From Polynucleobacter sp. UK-Kesae-W10 (lineage in GTDB: Bacteria; Pseudomonadota; Gammaproteobacteria; Burkholderiales; Burkholderiaceae): DNA of 64,000 bases. The stretch is taken from contig NZ_JACVQB010000006.1 in assembly GCF_018881575.1 (NCBI RefSeq), positions 124,001 through 188,000 on the forward strand, in the 5' to 3' direction. This document shows positions 1-8,734 of this stretch, piece after piece. The stretch's first letter is position 1. Each line of letters begins with the position of its first letter. A program made the position numbers and the translations under genes. The notes under the pieces are model-generated. The model saw only the letters and a list, made by a program, of their open reading frames with translations, was not told where the DNA came from and searched no databases.

Positions 1-1085
1 CACGATGGGTTCAAAAATGGGATCAGCAATTGGCGGGGTATGTCACTGCAGGTTTATCGGTAACCAATGTGTCAACTGTTGCAAGTGGCACTGTCGGCCT
101 TATTAGCAAGGTCGTTACCGCGCTCATTATGTGGATTGGTGCAGGTCTTGTCATTGATAACAAATTAACCGTGGGTGAGTTAATCGCATTTAATATGCTT
201 GCCACCCAGGTTTCTAGTCCAATCTTGCGATTGGCTCAGCTATGGAATGACTTTCAGCAGGTGGGCATCTCTATGAGCCGCTTGGGAGATATTCTTAATA
301 CGCATACGGAGATAGATGGTCAGAAAACTCGCCTTTCTCGCCTACAAGGAGCTATTAGTTTTGAAGGTGTTTCTTTCCGTTATCGGGCGGATGGAGTAGA
401 AGTTCTCAGGAATGTGAATTTATCAGTATCCCCGGGGGAAGTCATTGGCATTGTTGGCCGCTCTGGTTCGGGTAAAAGTACCCTCACAAAATTGGCGCAG
501 CGTTTATATGTCCCTGATCGAGGAAAAGTCTTGGTGGATGGCCAAAATATTGCCATCATAGATACGGCCTCATTGCGTCAGCAGATCGGTGTTGTTCTTC
601 AAGAAAATACTCTGTTTAATCGTTCCGTTAGAGACAATATTGCCTTAAGTAATCCTAGCCTACCTTTTGAGGCTATCGTAGCCGCTGCGACGTTAGCAGG
701 TGCACACGAGTTTATCTGTGAGCTCCCCGAAGGATATGACACCATGATTGGTGAGCATGGCACAGGTTTATCTGGTGGGCAGCGGCAACGTATTGCGATT
801 GCTCGGGCCCTAATCACCAATCCTCGCATCTTGATTTTTGATGAGGCAACCAGTGCGCTTGACTATGAATCAGAAAAAATTATTCAAGACAATATGCGCT
901 CTATTTGTCAGGATCGTACGGTTCTGATAATTGCGCATCGTTTATCAGCCGTACGCGATGCTAATCGCATCATCGTGATGGATAAGGGTCAAATTGTTGA
1001 AATAGGTTCACATCAAGAGCTATTAGAAAATCATGCAGGCATCTACCATCATCTTCATCATTTGCAAGATGGAGGCAAATCATGA
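1..1085 (+). CDS. Type I secretion ABC exporter (HlyB family), 5'-truncated by window
   Basis: This is the inner-membrane permease/ATPase of a type I secretion system, powering one-step export through the HlyD/TolC homologues downstream. The reading frame is open from base 3, so the gene begins upstream of the window; the TTG at 30 is internal. Visible are the last membrane segments (roughly nt 90-260) and a complete nucleotide-binding domain: Walker [10 protein letters not shown] near nt 456, Q-loop QEN near 600, signature LSGGQ near 768, Walker [10 protein letters not shown] near 828 and the H-loop histidine near 936. The stop overlaps the next start (ATGA). Whether an N-terminal C39 or C39-like domain exists cannot be seen. 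Family call is firm; the substrate is inferred only from the neighbouring chitinase. Confidence 0.93.
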   Translation, partial: RWVQKWDQQLAGYVTAGLSVTNVSTVASGTVGLISKVVTALIMWIGAGLVIDNKLTVGELIAFNMLATQVSSPILRLAQLWNDFQQVGISMSRLGDILNTHTEIDGQKTRLSRLQGAISFEGVSFRYRADGVEVLRNVNLSVSPGEVIGIVGRSGSGKSTLTKLAQRLYVPDRGKVLVDGQNIAIIDTASLRQQIGVVLQENTLFNRSVRDNIALSNPSLPFEAIVAAATLAGAHEFICELPEGYDTMIGEHGTGLSGGQRQRIAIARALITNPRILIFDEATSALDYESEKIIQDNMRSICQDRTVLIIAHRLSAVRDANRIIVMDKGQIVEIGSHQELLENHAGIYHHLHHLQDGGKS

Positions 1086-2479
1086 GCTTGCGCCATCGAA
1101 CAGAAGCAATCAAAGAGCTACTTGGGCGCTATCGCGAATCCTTTCTTTTTTGGTGGGAGCGTCGAAAACAATTGGATCTTCCGGATCTCAGAGCTCATGA
1201 AGCAGAGTTCTTGCCGGCAGCGCTTTCTTTGCAGGCTACACCAGTCTCGCCAGCGGGACGATGGGTGGCGCGTATTCTCATTGGCTTCATTTTTTTGATT
1301 CTATTGTGGTCAATATTTGGGAAGGTCGACATTATTGTCAATGGTCAAGGAAAGATCATTGCTGGGGGTTATACAAAAACCATTGCCTCAGTAGAAACGG
1401 CAAAAGTAATAGGACTCTTTGTTGAAGAAGGCCAGCATGTTAAGGCTGGAGATCTTCTCATTGAGTTAGATGCAAGAGGCGCTGATAGTGATCGTAATAA
1501 GGCAGAGGGAGATCGTCAATTAGCGCTATTACAAATGGAGCGTTCTAAAGCGCTCCTGAGTGCCATTCAAACAAGTACTCCTCCAACATTAGCCCCGATT
1601 CAGGGGGTAGATGAGGCGCACTATCAAAGTGCAGTAAGCCACATGAATGATCAATGGGGTGAATATTCTGCTAAACGAGCAAGGATTGCATCTCAAGTGA
1701 AGCGATATAGCGCTGCTTTACCTCTGGCTACACGTCGTGCTAATAACTACGCTGAATTGGCTAAGGATCACGATGTCTCTGAGCATGCTTATTTAGAAAA
1801 AGAGCAAGCACGTATTGAAATTTTGGGGCAGTTAGATGACGCTAAGACACAATTAGCATCACTGACTTCAGAGACCCGTAAAACACTACAAGACGAACTC
1901 TATCAAGCCACTCGTATTTGGTCTGGTGCAGCACAAGATGTCAACAAAGCGGCTGCACATAGTGAGCAGTTACGAATAATGGCCCCTGTTGATGGCACTA
2001 TCCAGCAGTTAGCAGTTCACACCATTGGTGGCGTAGTGCCAGCAGCGCAAACAATTATGGTCCTAGTGCCGGACAGTCAGAATGTTGAATTAGAAGCCTA
2101 TATTGAAAACAAAGATATTGGTTTCCTGAGAGATGGCCAAAAGGCACAGGTCAAAATTGACGCATATGAGTACACCAAGTACGGGACTGTTCCCGCAATA
2201 GTGAGTCATGTATCGAGAGATGCAATTGATTTTTCAAACAATGGTTCTGGATCGGTTTCCAATAAAGACCCGCAAACTAATAAAGAGGGTCCTAAAGGAT
2301 TGCTTTATGCCGTTAAGGTCACCATTGATAAGCCAAGCATAGTAGTGGATGGCAAAGATATGCCATTAACCCCAGGCATGACTGCTAATGTTGAAATTAA
2401 AACAGGCGAACGTCGCATTATCGAGTATGTCCTCTCTCCTTTAATTACCCATGGTCGGGAGAGCTTGCATGAACGCTAA
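1082..2479 (+). CDS. HlyD-family periplasmic adaptor (membrane fusion protein)
   Basis: This 465-residue protein is the periplasmic adaptor linking the ABC exporter to the outer-membrane channel. A cytoplasmic N-terminal tail of about 60 residues precedes one membrane segment (about residues 64-85). Biotinyl/lipoyl-like halves follow (about 90-130 and 300-330, with VDG and the GGVV turn), separated by an alpha-helical hairpin of about 150 residues, and a beta-barrel/HlyD_3 region lies C-terminal. Length matches HlyD-type adaptors. It starts on an ATGA overlap with the exporter and has a GGAGG ribosome site, so the genes are co-translated. It overlaps the next gene by 11 bases. Confidence 0.93.
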   Translation: MSLRHRTEAIKELLGRYRESFLFWWERRKQLDLPDLRAHEAEFLPAALSLQATPVSPAGRWVARILIGFIFLILLWSIFGKVDIIVNGQGKIIAGGYTKTIASVETAKVIGLFVEEGQHVKAGDLLIELDARGADSDRNKAEGDRQLALLQMERSKALLSAIQTSTPPTLAPIQGVDEAHYQSAVSHMNDQWGEYSAKRARIASQVKRYSAALPLATRRANNYAELAKDHDVSEHAYLEKEQARIEILGQLDDAKTQLASLTSETRKTLQDELYQATRIWSGAAQDVNKAAAHSEQLRIMAPVDGTIQQLAVHTIGGVVPAAQTIMVLVPDSQNVELEAYIENKDIGFLRDGQKAQVKIDAYEYTKYGTVPAIVSHVSRDAIDFSNNGSGSVSNKDPQTNKEGPKGLLYAVKVTIDKPSIVVDGKDMPLTPGMTANVEIKTGERRIIEYVLSPLITHGRESLHER

Positions 2480-3887
2480 GCTACTTCATTTGATTTGGCC
2501 CTTCGTGTTTAGTGTTGCACAAGCCTCGCAAGATGTCGGCGTTCCTGATCTATGGATTGACCCCTTAGGGGCTGCCCCTCCAGTGTTGGCAAAGGGACCT
2601 TTTTTGCCTGATCAATCTCCCATTGTGTGTCCTGCACAGGTAGATCTAAATCAGCCCTTGGCTTTAAGTGAAGTTATCGACTTAGGTTTATGTAATAACC
2701 CGCAGATTAAGCAAGCTTGGGCAAATATCAAAATTCAAACCGGTGCTGTGGGTGAATCCCGCGCTGCATATTTACCAACATTAAATGCATCTTTGAGTCC
2801 GCAGCAAACTCAAGTTAATTACCCTCAGGCGACATATGCCAACAGTATTACTAATGGACAAAGTACATATGCCAATCTGAATTGGCGCTTATTTGACTTC
2901 GGCGGCAGGGGAGCAAATCGCGCATCAGCAAATTTATTACTGCAATCAGCGCTTGCTGCTCATGACGCTAGTATGCAGAAAGCTATGTCTACCATTATTG
3001 GTAATTATTTTGACACCTTAACTTCACAGGCTACTGTTAAAAGTAAAGAGTTATCTGTGCAATATGCACAGGCTGCATTGGACGCCACAATCCGGCGCGA
3101 GAATCAAGGAGTATCTGCTAAGAGCGATACTCTACAAGCTCAAACAGCCCTTTCAAAAGCGCAACTTGCTAGCAACCGAGCTCAAGGTGAATATCGTAAG
3201 ACTCTGGCGAGCCTCATTTTTGCCATGGGTTTAAGTGCACAAACCAAAATAACAGTGCAGGAGCCGCAAGAGCAAACTCATAAACAAACCCAAAAAGATT
3301 TGGACGAGTGGTTACAGGCTGCGCAAAAAGAACATCCAGCCATTAAGGCGGCAAAGGCTAAATGGGGATCTGCTCAAGAAAAAATTACTACCGCTCGCTC
3401 GGAAGGTTTGCCAACTATCGATTTTTCAGGGAATTTTTATAAAAACGGTTACCCCAATCAAGGCTTGCAAGCGGTTAATTCAAATACGACTTCAGTTGGA
3501 TTTGTTATCAATATCCCATTATTTGAGGGTTTTAGTAGAACTTATAAAATTCGAGGCGCTCAAGCCCAGGCCGAGAAAGCTGGGGCCGAGATGGAAGAGG
3601 TCGAACATCAAATTCTGATGGAAATTGTGAAGTCGTATTCAGACACAAGTTCATCCATTGTTAATTTGGATGCTTCTGAAAAGTTATTGCAGTCTGCCAA
3701 CTCTGCCGTTCAATCCTCGGTCAAGAGATACAGCCTAGGGGCTGCTGATATTTTGGAATTACTCTCAACACAAACTGCCTTGGCAGAAGCTCAGCAGGAA
3801 AAAATTCGGTGTATTTCCGAATGGCGCTCATCACGTTTAAGACTATTGGCAAGTGCTGGGCTATTAGGAAAAGGGGGTATGCAATGA
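2469..3887 (+). CDS. TolC-family outer-membrane channel protein
   Basis: This is the outer-membrane efflux/secretion channel, third component of the type I system. The ATG at 2469 is preferred over the in-frame ATG at 2451 because a GGGAGA ribosome site sits just upstream of 2469 and the protein then starts with a signal peptide ([12 protein letters not shown]...) likely cleaved after AQAS. The 472-residue product shows the two internally similar helical repeats of TolC: LALSEVIDLGLCNNP near the start, with WRLFDFG and IPLFEGF marking the beta strands of each repeat. The C-terminal ADILELLSTQTALAEAQ stretch is typical. It is encoded in the exporter/adaptor operon, 68 bases before the chitinase. 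Confidence 0.92.
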   Translation: MNAKLLHLIWPFVFSVAQASQDVGVPDLWIDPLGAAPPVLAKGPFLPDQSPIVCPAQVDLNQPLALSEVIDLGLCNNPQIKQAWANIKIQTGAVGESRAAYLPTLNASLSPQQTQVNYPQATYANSITNGQSTYANLNWRLFDFGGRGANRASANLLLQSALAAHDASMQKAMSTIIGNYFDTLTSQATVKSKELSVQYAQAALDATIRRENQGVSAKSDTLQAQTALSKAQLASNRAQGEYRKTLASLIFAMGLSAQTKITVQEPQEQTHKQTQKDLDEWLQAAQKEHPAIKAAKAKWGSAQEKITTARSEGLPTIDFSGNFYKNGYPNQGLQAVNSNTTSVGFVINIPLFEGFSRTYKIRGAQAQAEKAGAEMEEVEHQILMEIVKSYSDTSSSIVNLDASEKLLQSANSAVQSSVKRYSLGAADILELLSTQTALAEAQQEKIRCISEWRSSRLRLLASAGLLGKGGMQ

Positions 3888-3955
3888 TGCCTCCCTCCTG
3901 AAACTACGCAAACGGATTGTCTTAATCAACATAATTCATTTATAAGGAGTCTCAA

Positions 3956-5719
3956 ATGACTACAACAACTGCAACGTATTCACCAACGGCTGTTTATACC
4001 GCTGGTATGACAGTGACGGAAAATGGAATTACTTATCAAGCAAACTATTGGGTGAGCGGTTCAGACCCAGCATTAAATAGTGGTACCTCTAGTTCAGGGC
4101 AGCCTTGGACTATCATCGCCGGTGGACCTACTAACCCTGCTTACTCGGCAACAGGGGTGTATACCGCTGGTCAGACGGTCACTCTGAATGGCGTCATTTA
4201 TAAGGCCAATTATTGGGTTCAGGGTAAGGACCCGTCTAAAAATAATGGCGCGGCAAATACAGGTCAGCCTTGGACGGTTGTTTCCAGTGGATCTACAACT
4301 CCACCTGTAGTAACCCCGCCTGTGGTAACACCACCAGTGGTAACGCCGCCAGTAGTAACGCCTCCAGTAACTAGCGCTACAGATCCACTCATCTACTCTG
4401 CGACGGCTGTGTATACGGCCGGCCAACTAGTTACCTTTAACGGTAATACCTATAAAGCAAACTGGTGGGTCAGTGGAAGCGATCCCTCCACCCATAACGG
4501 AGGTTCAAGTTCTGGCCAACCTTGGACGCTGGTTGGGCCTACCAAAATTACGGCTCCTAATGCACCTATCAATTTAACGATGACAGGTGAGACAAATACC
4601 GCCGTTGGTTTATCGTGGGCAAGTGGTGGAGGTTTGCCAACAAGCTATATTGTTTTTCAGAATGGCGTGCAGGTAGCAACTACAAAAGATACAGCCATTG
4701 CAATCAATGGATTGAACCCTAGCACGACTTATACATTCTCGGTCGAAGCAGTGAATGCCCAAGGCGTATCCCCAAACACTACAAGTCTGACAACCACCAC
4801 ATTAACCGCTGCTCCAGCTGGACCAGTATTCTCGCCTTATGTTGATATGACATTGAACCCTGGTGAAAACATTGTCCAAATGGCCGCTACAGCGGGATTG
4901 AAAGCGTTGACGATGGCTTTTATCCAAAGCAATGGTAAAGGAGGAATTGGGTGGGCTGGTATCGATACTATTGCTAATGACTCGTTTCCAAATGGAGATA
5001 GCGTGCTTGCCGATGTGAAAGGCTTGCAAGCGGAATTAGTAAAAGTAACTATCTCATTTGGCGGTGCTGCAGGCATAGATCCGGCTGTAGCAGCTACATC
5101 GGCTACTCAACTCCAGGCTGAATATCAATCCGTTATTGATCGCTATGGTGTCAATTCACTCGATTTTGATATTGAAGGAGCGGCTATCGATAATGTCGCT
5201 GCTAATAAGTTGCGTGATCAAGCCTTGAAGGCTTTAGAGGCCGCTAATCCTGGCTTACAAGTAACCTATACCATTCCTGTTTTGCCTCAGGGCTTAGTAG
5301 ACAATGGGCTGAATTTACTGAAGCAAGCCAAGGCTGATGGTGTGCGTATTGATATCGCCAATATCATGACAATGGATTACGGCACAACTGTCGATAATGG
5401 CGGCAAAATGGGTCAAGATGCCATTGATGCAATCAAGGCCACTGAAGTGCAGCTGAATAACTTAGGTATGCAATCTACCAAAATCGGAGCTACTGCACTG
5501 ATCGGGGTGAATGACATTACCAGTGAAGTGTTTACGCTTGCTGATGCACAACAATTGGCTAGTTATGCGGCCACTGATGCAAGGGTAGCTGAACTCTCAA
5601 TGTGGTCTTTGAACCGAGATAATGGTTCGGGTGCGGGTTCTACAACATCAAATGCAACCAATAGCTCATTGGCACAATCCCAATTTCAGTTTGCATCGAT
5701 ATTAGGCGGTCACAAATAG
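3956..5719 (+). CDS. Multidomain GH18 chitinase with three chitin-binding modules
   Basis: This predicted extracellular chitinase has 587 residues. Order: two CBM5/12-like chitin-binding modules (about 8-52 and 62-107, each with YxANYWV and GQPWT), a threonine/proline linker of repeated PPVVT units (about 114-138), a third module (146-192), a fibronectin type III domain (about 200-282), and a GH18 barrel (about 290-580). The GH18 signature is D403-F-D405-I-E407, so the catalytic DxE triad is intact. There is no signal peptide at the N-terminus and no RTX repeats. A strong AAGGAG site supports the ATG. Its position 68 bases after a complete type I secretion set suggests export by that route; this is inference. 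A terminator follows. Confidence 0.9.
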   Translation: MTTTTATYSPTAVYTAGMTVTENGITYQANYWVSGSDPALNSGTSSSGQPWTIIAGGPTNPAYSATGVYTAGQTVTLNGVIYKANYWVQGKDPSKNNGAANTGQPWTVVSSGSTTPPVVTPPVVTPPVVTPPVVTPPVTSATDPLIYSATAVYTAGQLVTFNGNTYKANWWVSGSDPSTHNGGSSSGQPWTLVGPTKITAPNAPINLTMTGETNTAVGLSWASGGGLPTSYIVFQNGVQVATTKDTAIAINGLNPSTTYTFSVEAVNAQGVSPNTTSLTTTTLTAAPAGPVFSPYVDMTLNPGENIVQMAATAGLKALTMAFIQSNGKGGIGWAGIDTIANDSFPNGDSVLADVKGLQAELVKVTISFGGAAGIDPAVAATSATQLQAEYQSVIDRYGVNSLDFDIEGAAIDNVAANKLRDQALKALEAANPGLQVTYTIPVLPQGLVDNGLNLLKQAKADGVRIDIANIMTMDYGTTVDNGGKMGQDAIDAIKATEVQLNNLGMQSTKIGATALIGVNDITSEVFTLADAQQLASYAATDARVAELSMWSLNRDNGSGAGSTTSNATNSSLAQSQFQFASILGGHK

Positions 5720-5737
5720 AATTAAAGCTAGCAAATG

Positions 5738-5770
5738 AATGGCCCAAAGAGAAATCTTTGGGCCATTTTC
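5738..5770 (+). terminator. Rho-independent terminator after chitinase gene
   Basis: A 12-bp perfect stem (AATGGCCCAAAG pairing with CTTTGGGCCATT, at 5738-5749 and 5756-5767) with a six-base loop is followed by a short T-rich run. It ends the secretion/chitinase unit. Confidence 0.8.
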
Positions 5771-5852
5771 TATCTGAACCACTACACAAAACGCTACACA
5801 CCGATAATCAGGCGCTGTAACCTCTTGAAATCCTAGAGGTTTTCTTTGGATA

Positions 5853-5903
5853 TCTGCTCTCATAATCCTTTGGTCCCAGGTTCAAGTCCTGGTGGGCCCA
5901 CCA
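5853..5903 (+). repeat. tRNA-Met(CAT) 3'-half, copy 1 (attachment-site scar)
   Basis: The fragment contains the anticodon loop CTCATAA, the 3' anticodon strand TCCTT, variable bases, a perfect T-stem/loop (CCAGG TTCAAGT CCTGG), an acceptor strand TGGGCCC, discriminator A and CCA. The D-arm and 5' acceptor strand are absent, and the bases preceding the loop do not pair with TCCTT, so this is not a functional tRNA. The 51 bases are identical to 8735-8785. A terminator follows at once, as behind a real tRNA. Confidence 0.85.
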
Positions 5904-5912
5904 ATGAAATCA

Positions 5913-5946
5913 ACGACTTAGGAAGAAATTCCTAAGTCGTTTTTCT
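5913..5946 (+). terminator. Terminator behind tRNA-Met fragment, copy 1
   Basis: A perfect 12-bp stem (ACGACTTAGGAA with TTCCTAAGTCGT) closes a GAAA tetraloop and is followed by five T. The same hairpin, slightly diverged, follows copy 2, so the duplicated unit includes the tRNA terminator. Confidence 0.85.
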
Positions 5947-6097
5947 ATTTGTGTAGTTGGTGTGTAGCAAATATCACCAGTAGACCCCAATAGATATATG
6001 GCGCTAGCTCGGAGCAATGAACTACTTGTTGCCCTTGGTTTGTAAGTGCTCAAGGGCTGCTTTCGGCCAATAGGAGACCTTTAAACTATTGGAGGTA

Positions 6098-6147
6098 ACA
6101 CCCTTCTAAGGCGTAGGTCGCACGTTCGAATCGTGCTGGGCAGGCCA
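6098..6147 (+). pseudogene. tRNA-Arg(TCT) 3'-half (second type of attachment-site scar)
   Basis: The anticodon loop CTTCTAA (6103-6109, anticodon TCT) is followed by GGCGT, a five-base variable region, a perfect T-arm (GCACG TTCGAAT CGTGC), acceptor strand TGGGCAG, discriminator G and CCA. The preceding bases ACACC pair imperfectly with GGCGT. No D-arm or 5' acceptor strand lies upstream, so only the 3' half is present. Like the tRNA-Met fragments, it begins at the anticodon stem-loop, the usual crossover region of tRNA-targeting integrases. Confidence 0.75.
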
Positions 6148-6206
6148 ACTATCACCCTAGACTCATCCAAAGCAGCCATTTAGGTATTCACGACAAACCT
6201 CACCTG

Positions 6207-6234
6207 TTGTCCAATTTTGCTAAAACTTGTCCAA
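6207..6234 (+). repeat. Two TTGTCCAA motifs spaced 20 bp apart
   Basis: TTGTCCAA occurs at 6207-6214 and again at 6227-6234, start to start exactly 20 bases, about two helical turns. The pair lies 60 bases downstream of the tRNA-Arg fragment. It may be a recombinase arm site belonging to that scar, but two short copies are weak evidence. Confidence 0.35.
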
Positions 6235-6447
6235 AAAGCCACATTCTTCTCCAGAATGTAGCAAGGGTGAGAAAGGCAAGCCCACAGACTTATATATGAA
6301 TATAAGGGTGCTTGCGACGCTAACTTAAGTTTTGAAATCTAAGGCCTGGTTTAGGTGCATGGGCATCATGCTAGGTCTACGGTTTACTGTTAAATTAAGG
6401 TGCATTAGCTTTTGGGCTAATTTCTTAATCCTTTCCTTTCGGTGTAC

Positions 6448-8439
6448 ATGAAATCTCTTCACTCCATTCCAAATATTCGTTTAATTCTTTTGATATGTCT
6501 TGGTGGACTGGCTTCAACGAGTCAGGTAATGGCAGCAGCCTGTTCAACCTCGGTTTCTCCATACGCTGTTGATTGCGATGGCTCAAACGTAACTTGGACT
6601 GCGGGGTCCTTGGTAATAAACTCTGGAGTCACGCTATTGGATACGGGAAATTTTATTATTAATAACTCCTCCAGCACTTTTACCAATAATGGAACTATAG
6701 TCAATACTAGAAATGGCGACAATGCCTTTGTGACTACGGGTTCTGTTACATCAGTTACTAACAATGGCAATATCACAGGTTCTTTTTCTGCTTTTCAAAA
6801 TAATGGCTCTGGAGTGCTGGGAACGTTTACCAACAATGGAACCCTGACGAGTGCAAGTTATGGGTTATATAACGGCGGAACAATAACAAACTTTGTAAAT
6901 ACATCCGTGATTACTGGTGGAAGCTACTCCATCTACAATGATAGAACTATAGACGTATTAACAAATAGTGGAACCCTTTCAGGAGGCGTTCAAAATTCCA
7001 GCACGATTAATACCCTGAACAACTCCGGAACAATTACAGGGACAGTAAGAGTTAGTGGCGGGTTTGGGTTCAGCGGTAGTGTTATAGGGACCCTGAATAA
7101 CACCGGAACAATTACTGGTGGAGTTTTAATGATTAACGGAATGAGCAGTCCTGTTATGGGGACTCTGAATAACTTACAAGGCGCATCAAGCTCAGCCCTG
7201 ACTTATTCAGGCAAGCTTCCAACGAACTACAATATCATCATCAACAGCCCTAGTAACTTTGGTCGGTTGGCAGTAAGTAGTGCATCAGGTATCACTACCT
7301 TTGGAATCTATACTGGTTCGATTGTTGCTAATGGTACCTATGCTGCAGTCTTATCAGGCCTTTCGGCTGGAAACCTAACGGCAACCACAGGGACTTTTGG
7401 TACTGGTACTTGGACTTTAAGCAATAGTTCTGGAAGTATTTGGGATTTAATTCTTGCTGGTTATGTTGTAGTTCCAACTGGCCCCTCCACCGCCGACACC
7501 CAACAATCCTTAGTCAACACTGCCTCAGCATTACAAAACATCTACACCCTCCAAAACACAGTGTTAGCTAATAGCTTCTCTTATGACTGTAATGAGTTTG
7601 GGGTTAATAATATTTGTGTGTCTGCTGGCGGGCGTAATACTGCAGTATCAGCAGCCAATGGTTTAAATAACACCAGTGCATTATTGATTGCCGCATATCG
7701 TCCTCATCCAAATTATCGTATTGGAGCTTATGCTGACCAGAACTTATCGGTTAACAATGCAGGTAGCACAGTTAATTTAGGAAATAACACACCACTGATT
7801 GGTTTATTTGGTGCTTGGAATGAGCGCTTAGATGGCACTGGTGCCGAGGTAAAAGTCTCTGCTGCCTATGGGCAAAAGAATACGACTGTGACTCGTGGAG
7901 TAGTCGGCACTGGTACAGCAGCTTCAGAGGCTGGCTCAGGCTCATCCCAGCTCAATAGTCAAGGCGCACAAGTGATGGCTAAGTATGGTTTTGGAATCAT
8001 TGAGGATGTCATTGTGTCTCCATATATTGGCATGCGCTATACACAGAACAATATGGGGGGTTATACCGAGGGTGCATCAAGCTCAGTAACAGCCCCGCTA
8101 ACTTACTCAGCACTCAATACCAATGCGACTACTGCCTTGGCTGGAGTAGGGGCTAGCTATAAAGTTATCCCAGCAGTTACTACCTTTGCCAGTGTTGGTG
8201 TAGAAACTGATACTAATACAGCCAATGGTTCTTATTACGGTACTAACAGCAATATTGCTGGTTTAACTCCTGTGAACTTTAACTCTAACCCTGTCAAGAC
8301 CCGACCAACTGCTACGCTTGGTGCTTATTACAATATTGAGAAGAATCAAAGATTAGGCATCACTGGCATTTATAGGCAAGAGCCATTCCAAGCGGTTCAA
8401 ACAACTACTGTGATGGCAACTTATACGGTTGGTTTGTAA
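6448..8439 (+). CDS. Autotransporter (type V) adhesin-like surface protein
   Basis: The 663-residue protein has a signal peptide (MKSLHSIPNIRLILLICLGG..., cleavage near VMAA). A passenger of about 320 residues is built of imperfect NNGTITG-type repeats, predicted to form a beta-helix. The C-terminal barrel of about 280 residues (from SYDCNEFGVNN on) has alternating amphipathic strands and ends in YTVGL. The ATG at 6448 is preferred to the GTG at 6442 because it directly begins the signal peptide; no good ribosome site is visible for either. Asparagine-, threonine- and serine-rich passengers of this kind usually mediate adhesion; no protease or lipase motif is seen. It is the only intact gene between the tRNA-Met repeats, which suggests horizontal origin. 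Confidence 0.82.
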   Translation: MKSLHSIPNIRLILLICLGGLASTSQVMAAACSTSVSPYAVDCDGSNVTWTAGSLVINSGVTLLDTGNFIINNSSSTFTNNGTIVNTRNGDNAFVTTGSVTSVTNNGNITGSFSAFQNNGSGVLGTFTNNGTLTSASYGLYNGGTITNFVNTSVITGGSYSIYNDRTIDVLTNSGTLSGGVQNSSTINTLNNSGTITGTVRVSGGFGFSGSVIGTLNNTGTITGGVLMINGMSSPVMGTLNNLQGASSSALTYSGKLPTNYNIIINSPSNFGRLAVSSASGITTFGIYTGSIVANGTYAAVLSGLSAGNLTATTGTFGTGTWTLSNSSGSIWDLILAGYVVVPTGPSTADTQQSLVNTASALQNIYTLQNTVLANSFSYDCNEFGVNNICVSAGGRNTAVSAANGLNNTSALLIAAYRPHPNYRIGAYADQNLSVNNAGSTVNLGNNTPLIGLFGAWNERLDGTGAEVKVSAAYGQKNTTVTRGVVGTGTAASEAGSGSSQLNSQGAQVMAKYGFGIIEDVIVSPYIGMRYTQNNMGGYTEGASSSVTAPLTYSALNTNATTALAGVGASYKVIPAVTTFASVGVETDTNTANGSYYGTNSNIAGLTPVNFNSNPVKTRPTATLGAYYNIEKNQRLGITGIYRQEPFQAVQTTTVMATYTVGL

Positions 8440-8466
8440 GCGGTTAGCAAGCAAACTTTATAGAAG

Positions 8467-8488
8467 ACCCGCTTCGGCGGGTTTTTCT
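8467..8488 (+). terminator. Terminator after autotransporter gene
   Basis: ACCCGC and GCGGGT form a stem closed by a TTCG tetraloop and followed by a T run, 27 bases after the stop codon. Confidence 0.88.
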
Positions 8489-8530
8489 TTGCGTGTCCGC
8501 TTTGGGTCGTTAGCAGCCCATTTCTATACA

Positions 8531-8551
8531 AGCGTTACTTAAAGTAACGCT
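8531..8551. repeat. 21-bp perfect palindrome
   Basis: AGCGTTACTT and AAGTAACGCT (8531-8540, 8542-8551) are exact reverse complements around a single A. It is not followed by a T run, so it is unlikely to be a terminator. It lies in the roughly 420-base gene-free stretch between the autotransporter and the phosphatase gene, inside the repeat-bounded segment; it could be a protein-binding or recombination site. The same stretch carries TTTGCTTACAC twice (around 8661-8682). Confidence 0.5.
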
Positions 8552-8689
8552 CAGTGACCAAAAAGTACTTTGGAGCAACGAGGTGTTAGATGGTTGTTCC
8601 AAATATCCTGTGGTTATGAAAACCAAAGACCGAGAGACCACTTCTTTTAAATCCACAAATTTGCTTACACATTTGCTTACACGTCGACA

Positions 8690-8719
8690 CTGACCACCCG
8701 CAGAGCCCCTGTTTATAAT
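8690..8719 (+). promoter_or_regulatory. Candidate promoter ahead of tRNA-Met fragment copy 2
   Basis: A perfect TATAAT (8714-8719) lies 18 bases after CTGACC (8690-8695, four of six to TTGACA), with a GC-rich stretch between them. The start point would fall just before the truncated tRNA at 8735. This is where a tRNA-Met promoter would sit if the 5' half of the gene had been lost; alternatively the match is fortuitous. Confidence 0.4.
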
Positions 8720-8734
8720 GGTCTACCTTGGGTG

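Larger units (their letters stand above)
5781..5968. repeat. Paired TGTGTAG-type motifs flanking the first tRNA-Met fragment
   Basis: ACTACACAAA (5781-5790) and GCTACACACC (5793-5802) lie left of the tRNA fragment. Their exact reverse complements TTTGTGTAGT (5948-5957) and GGTGTGTAGC (5959-5968) lie to its right, in the same left-to-right order. All four share the core TGTGTAG. Short repeated motifs arranged this way around a tRNA-derived core resemble arm-type binding sites of tyrosine recombinases. That role is inferred. Confidence 0.5.
5771..6447. other. Gene-free integration-scar region
   Basis: About 680 bases carry no convincing open frame. The stretch holds, in order, short TGTGTAG-type motifs, a tRNA-Met 3' half with its own terminator, a tRNA-Arg 3' half, two TTGTCCAA motifs 20 bases apart, and small hairpins at 6241-6259 (ACATTCT/AGAATGT) and 6289-6306 (CTTATAT/ATATAAG). 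The last 130 bases presumably contain the autotransporter promoter, but I see no clear -35/-10 pair. The density of tRNA fragments without an integrase gene points to decayed ends of mobile elements. Confidence 0.6.

Noticed and set aside
4300..4380. CRISPR-like tandem repeat
   Set aside because: The repeats encode the PPVVT protein linker in frame with no spacers.
4094..4426. Minus-strand open frame across the chitinase modules
   Set aside because: It mirrors the repetitive linker and binding modules, has low-complexity W/Y/R composition and no ribosome site.
5853..5903. Complete tRNA-Met gene
   Set aside because: Bases before the anticodon loop do not pair with the 3' strand and no D-arm or 5' acceptor strand is present.
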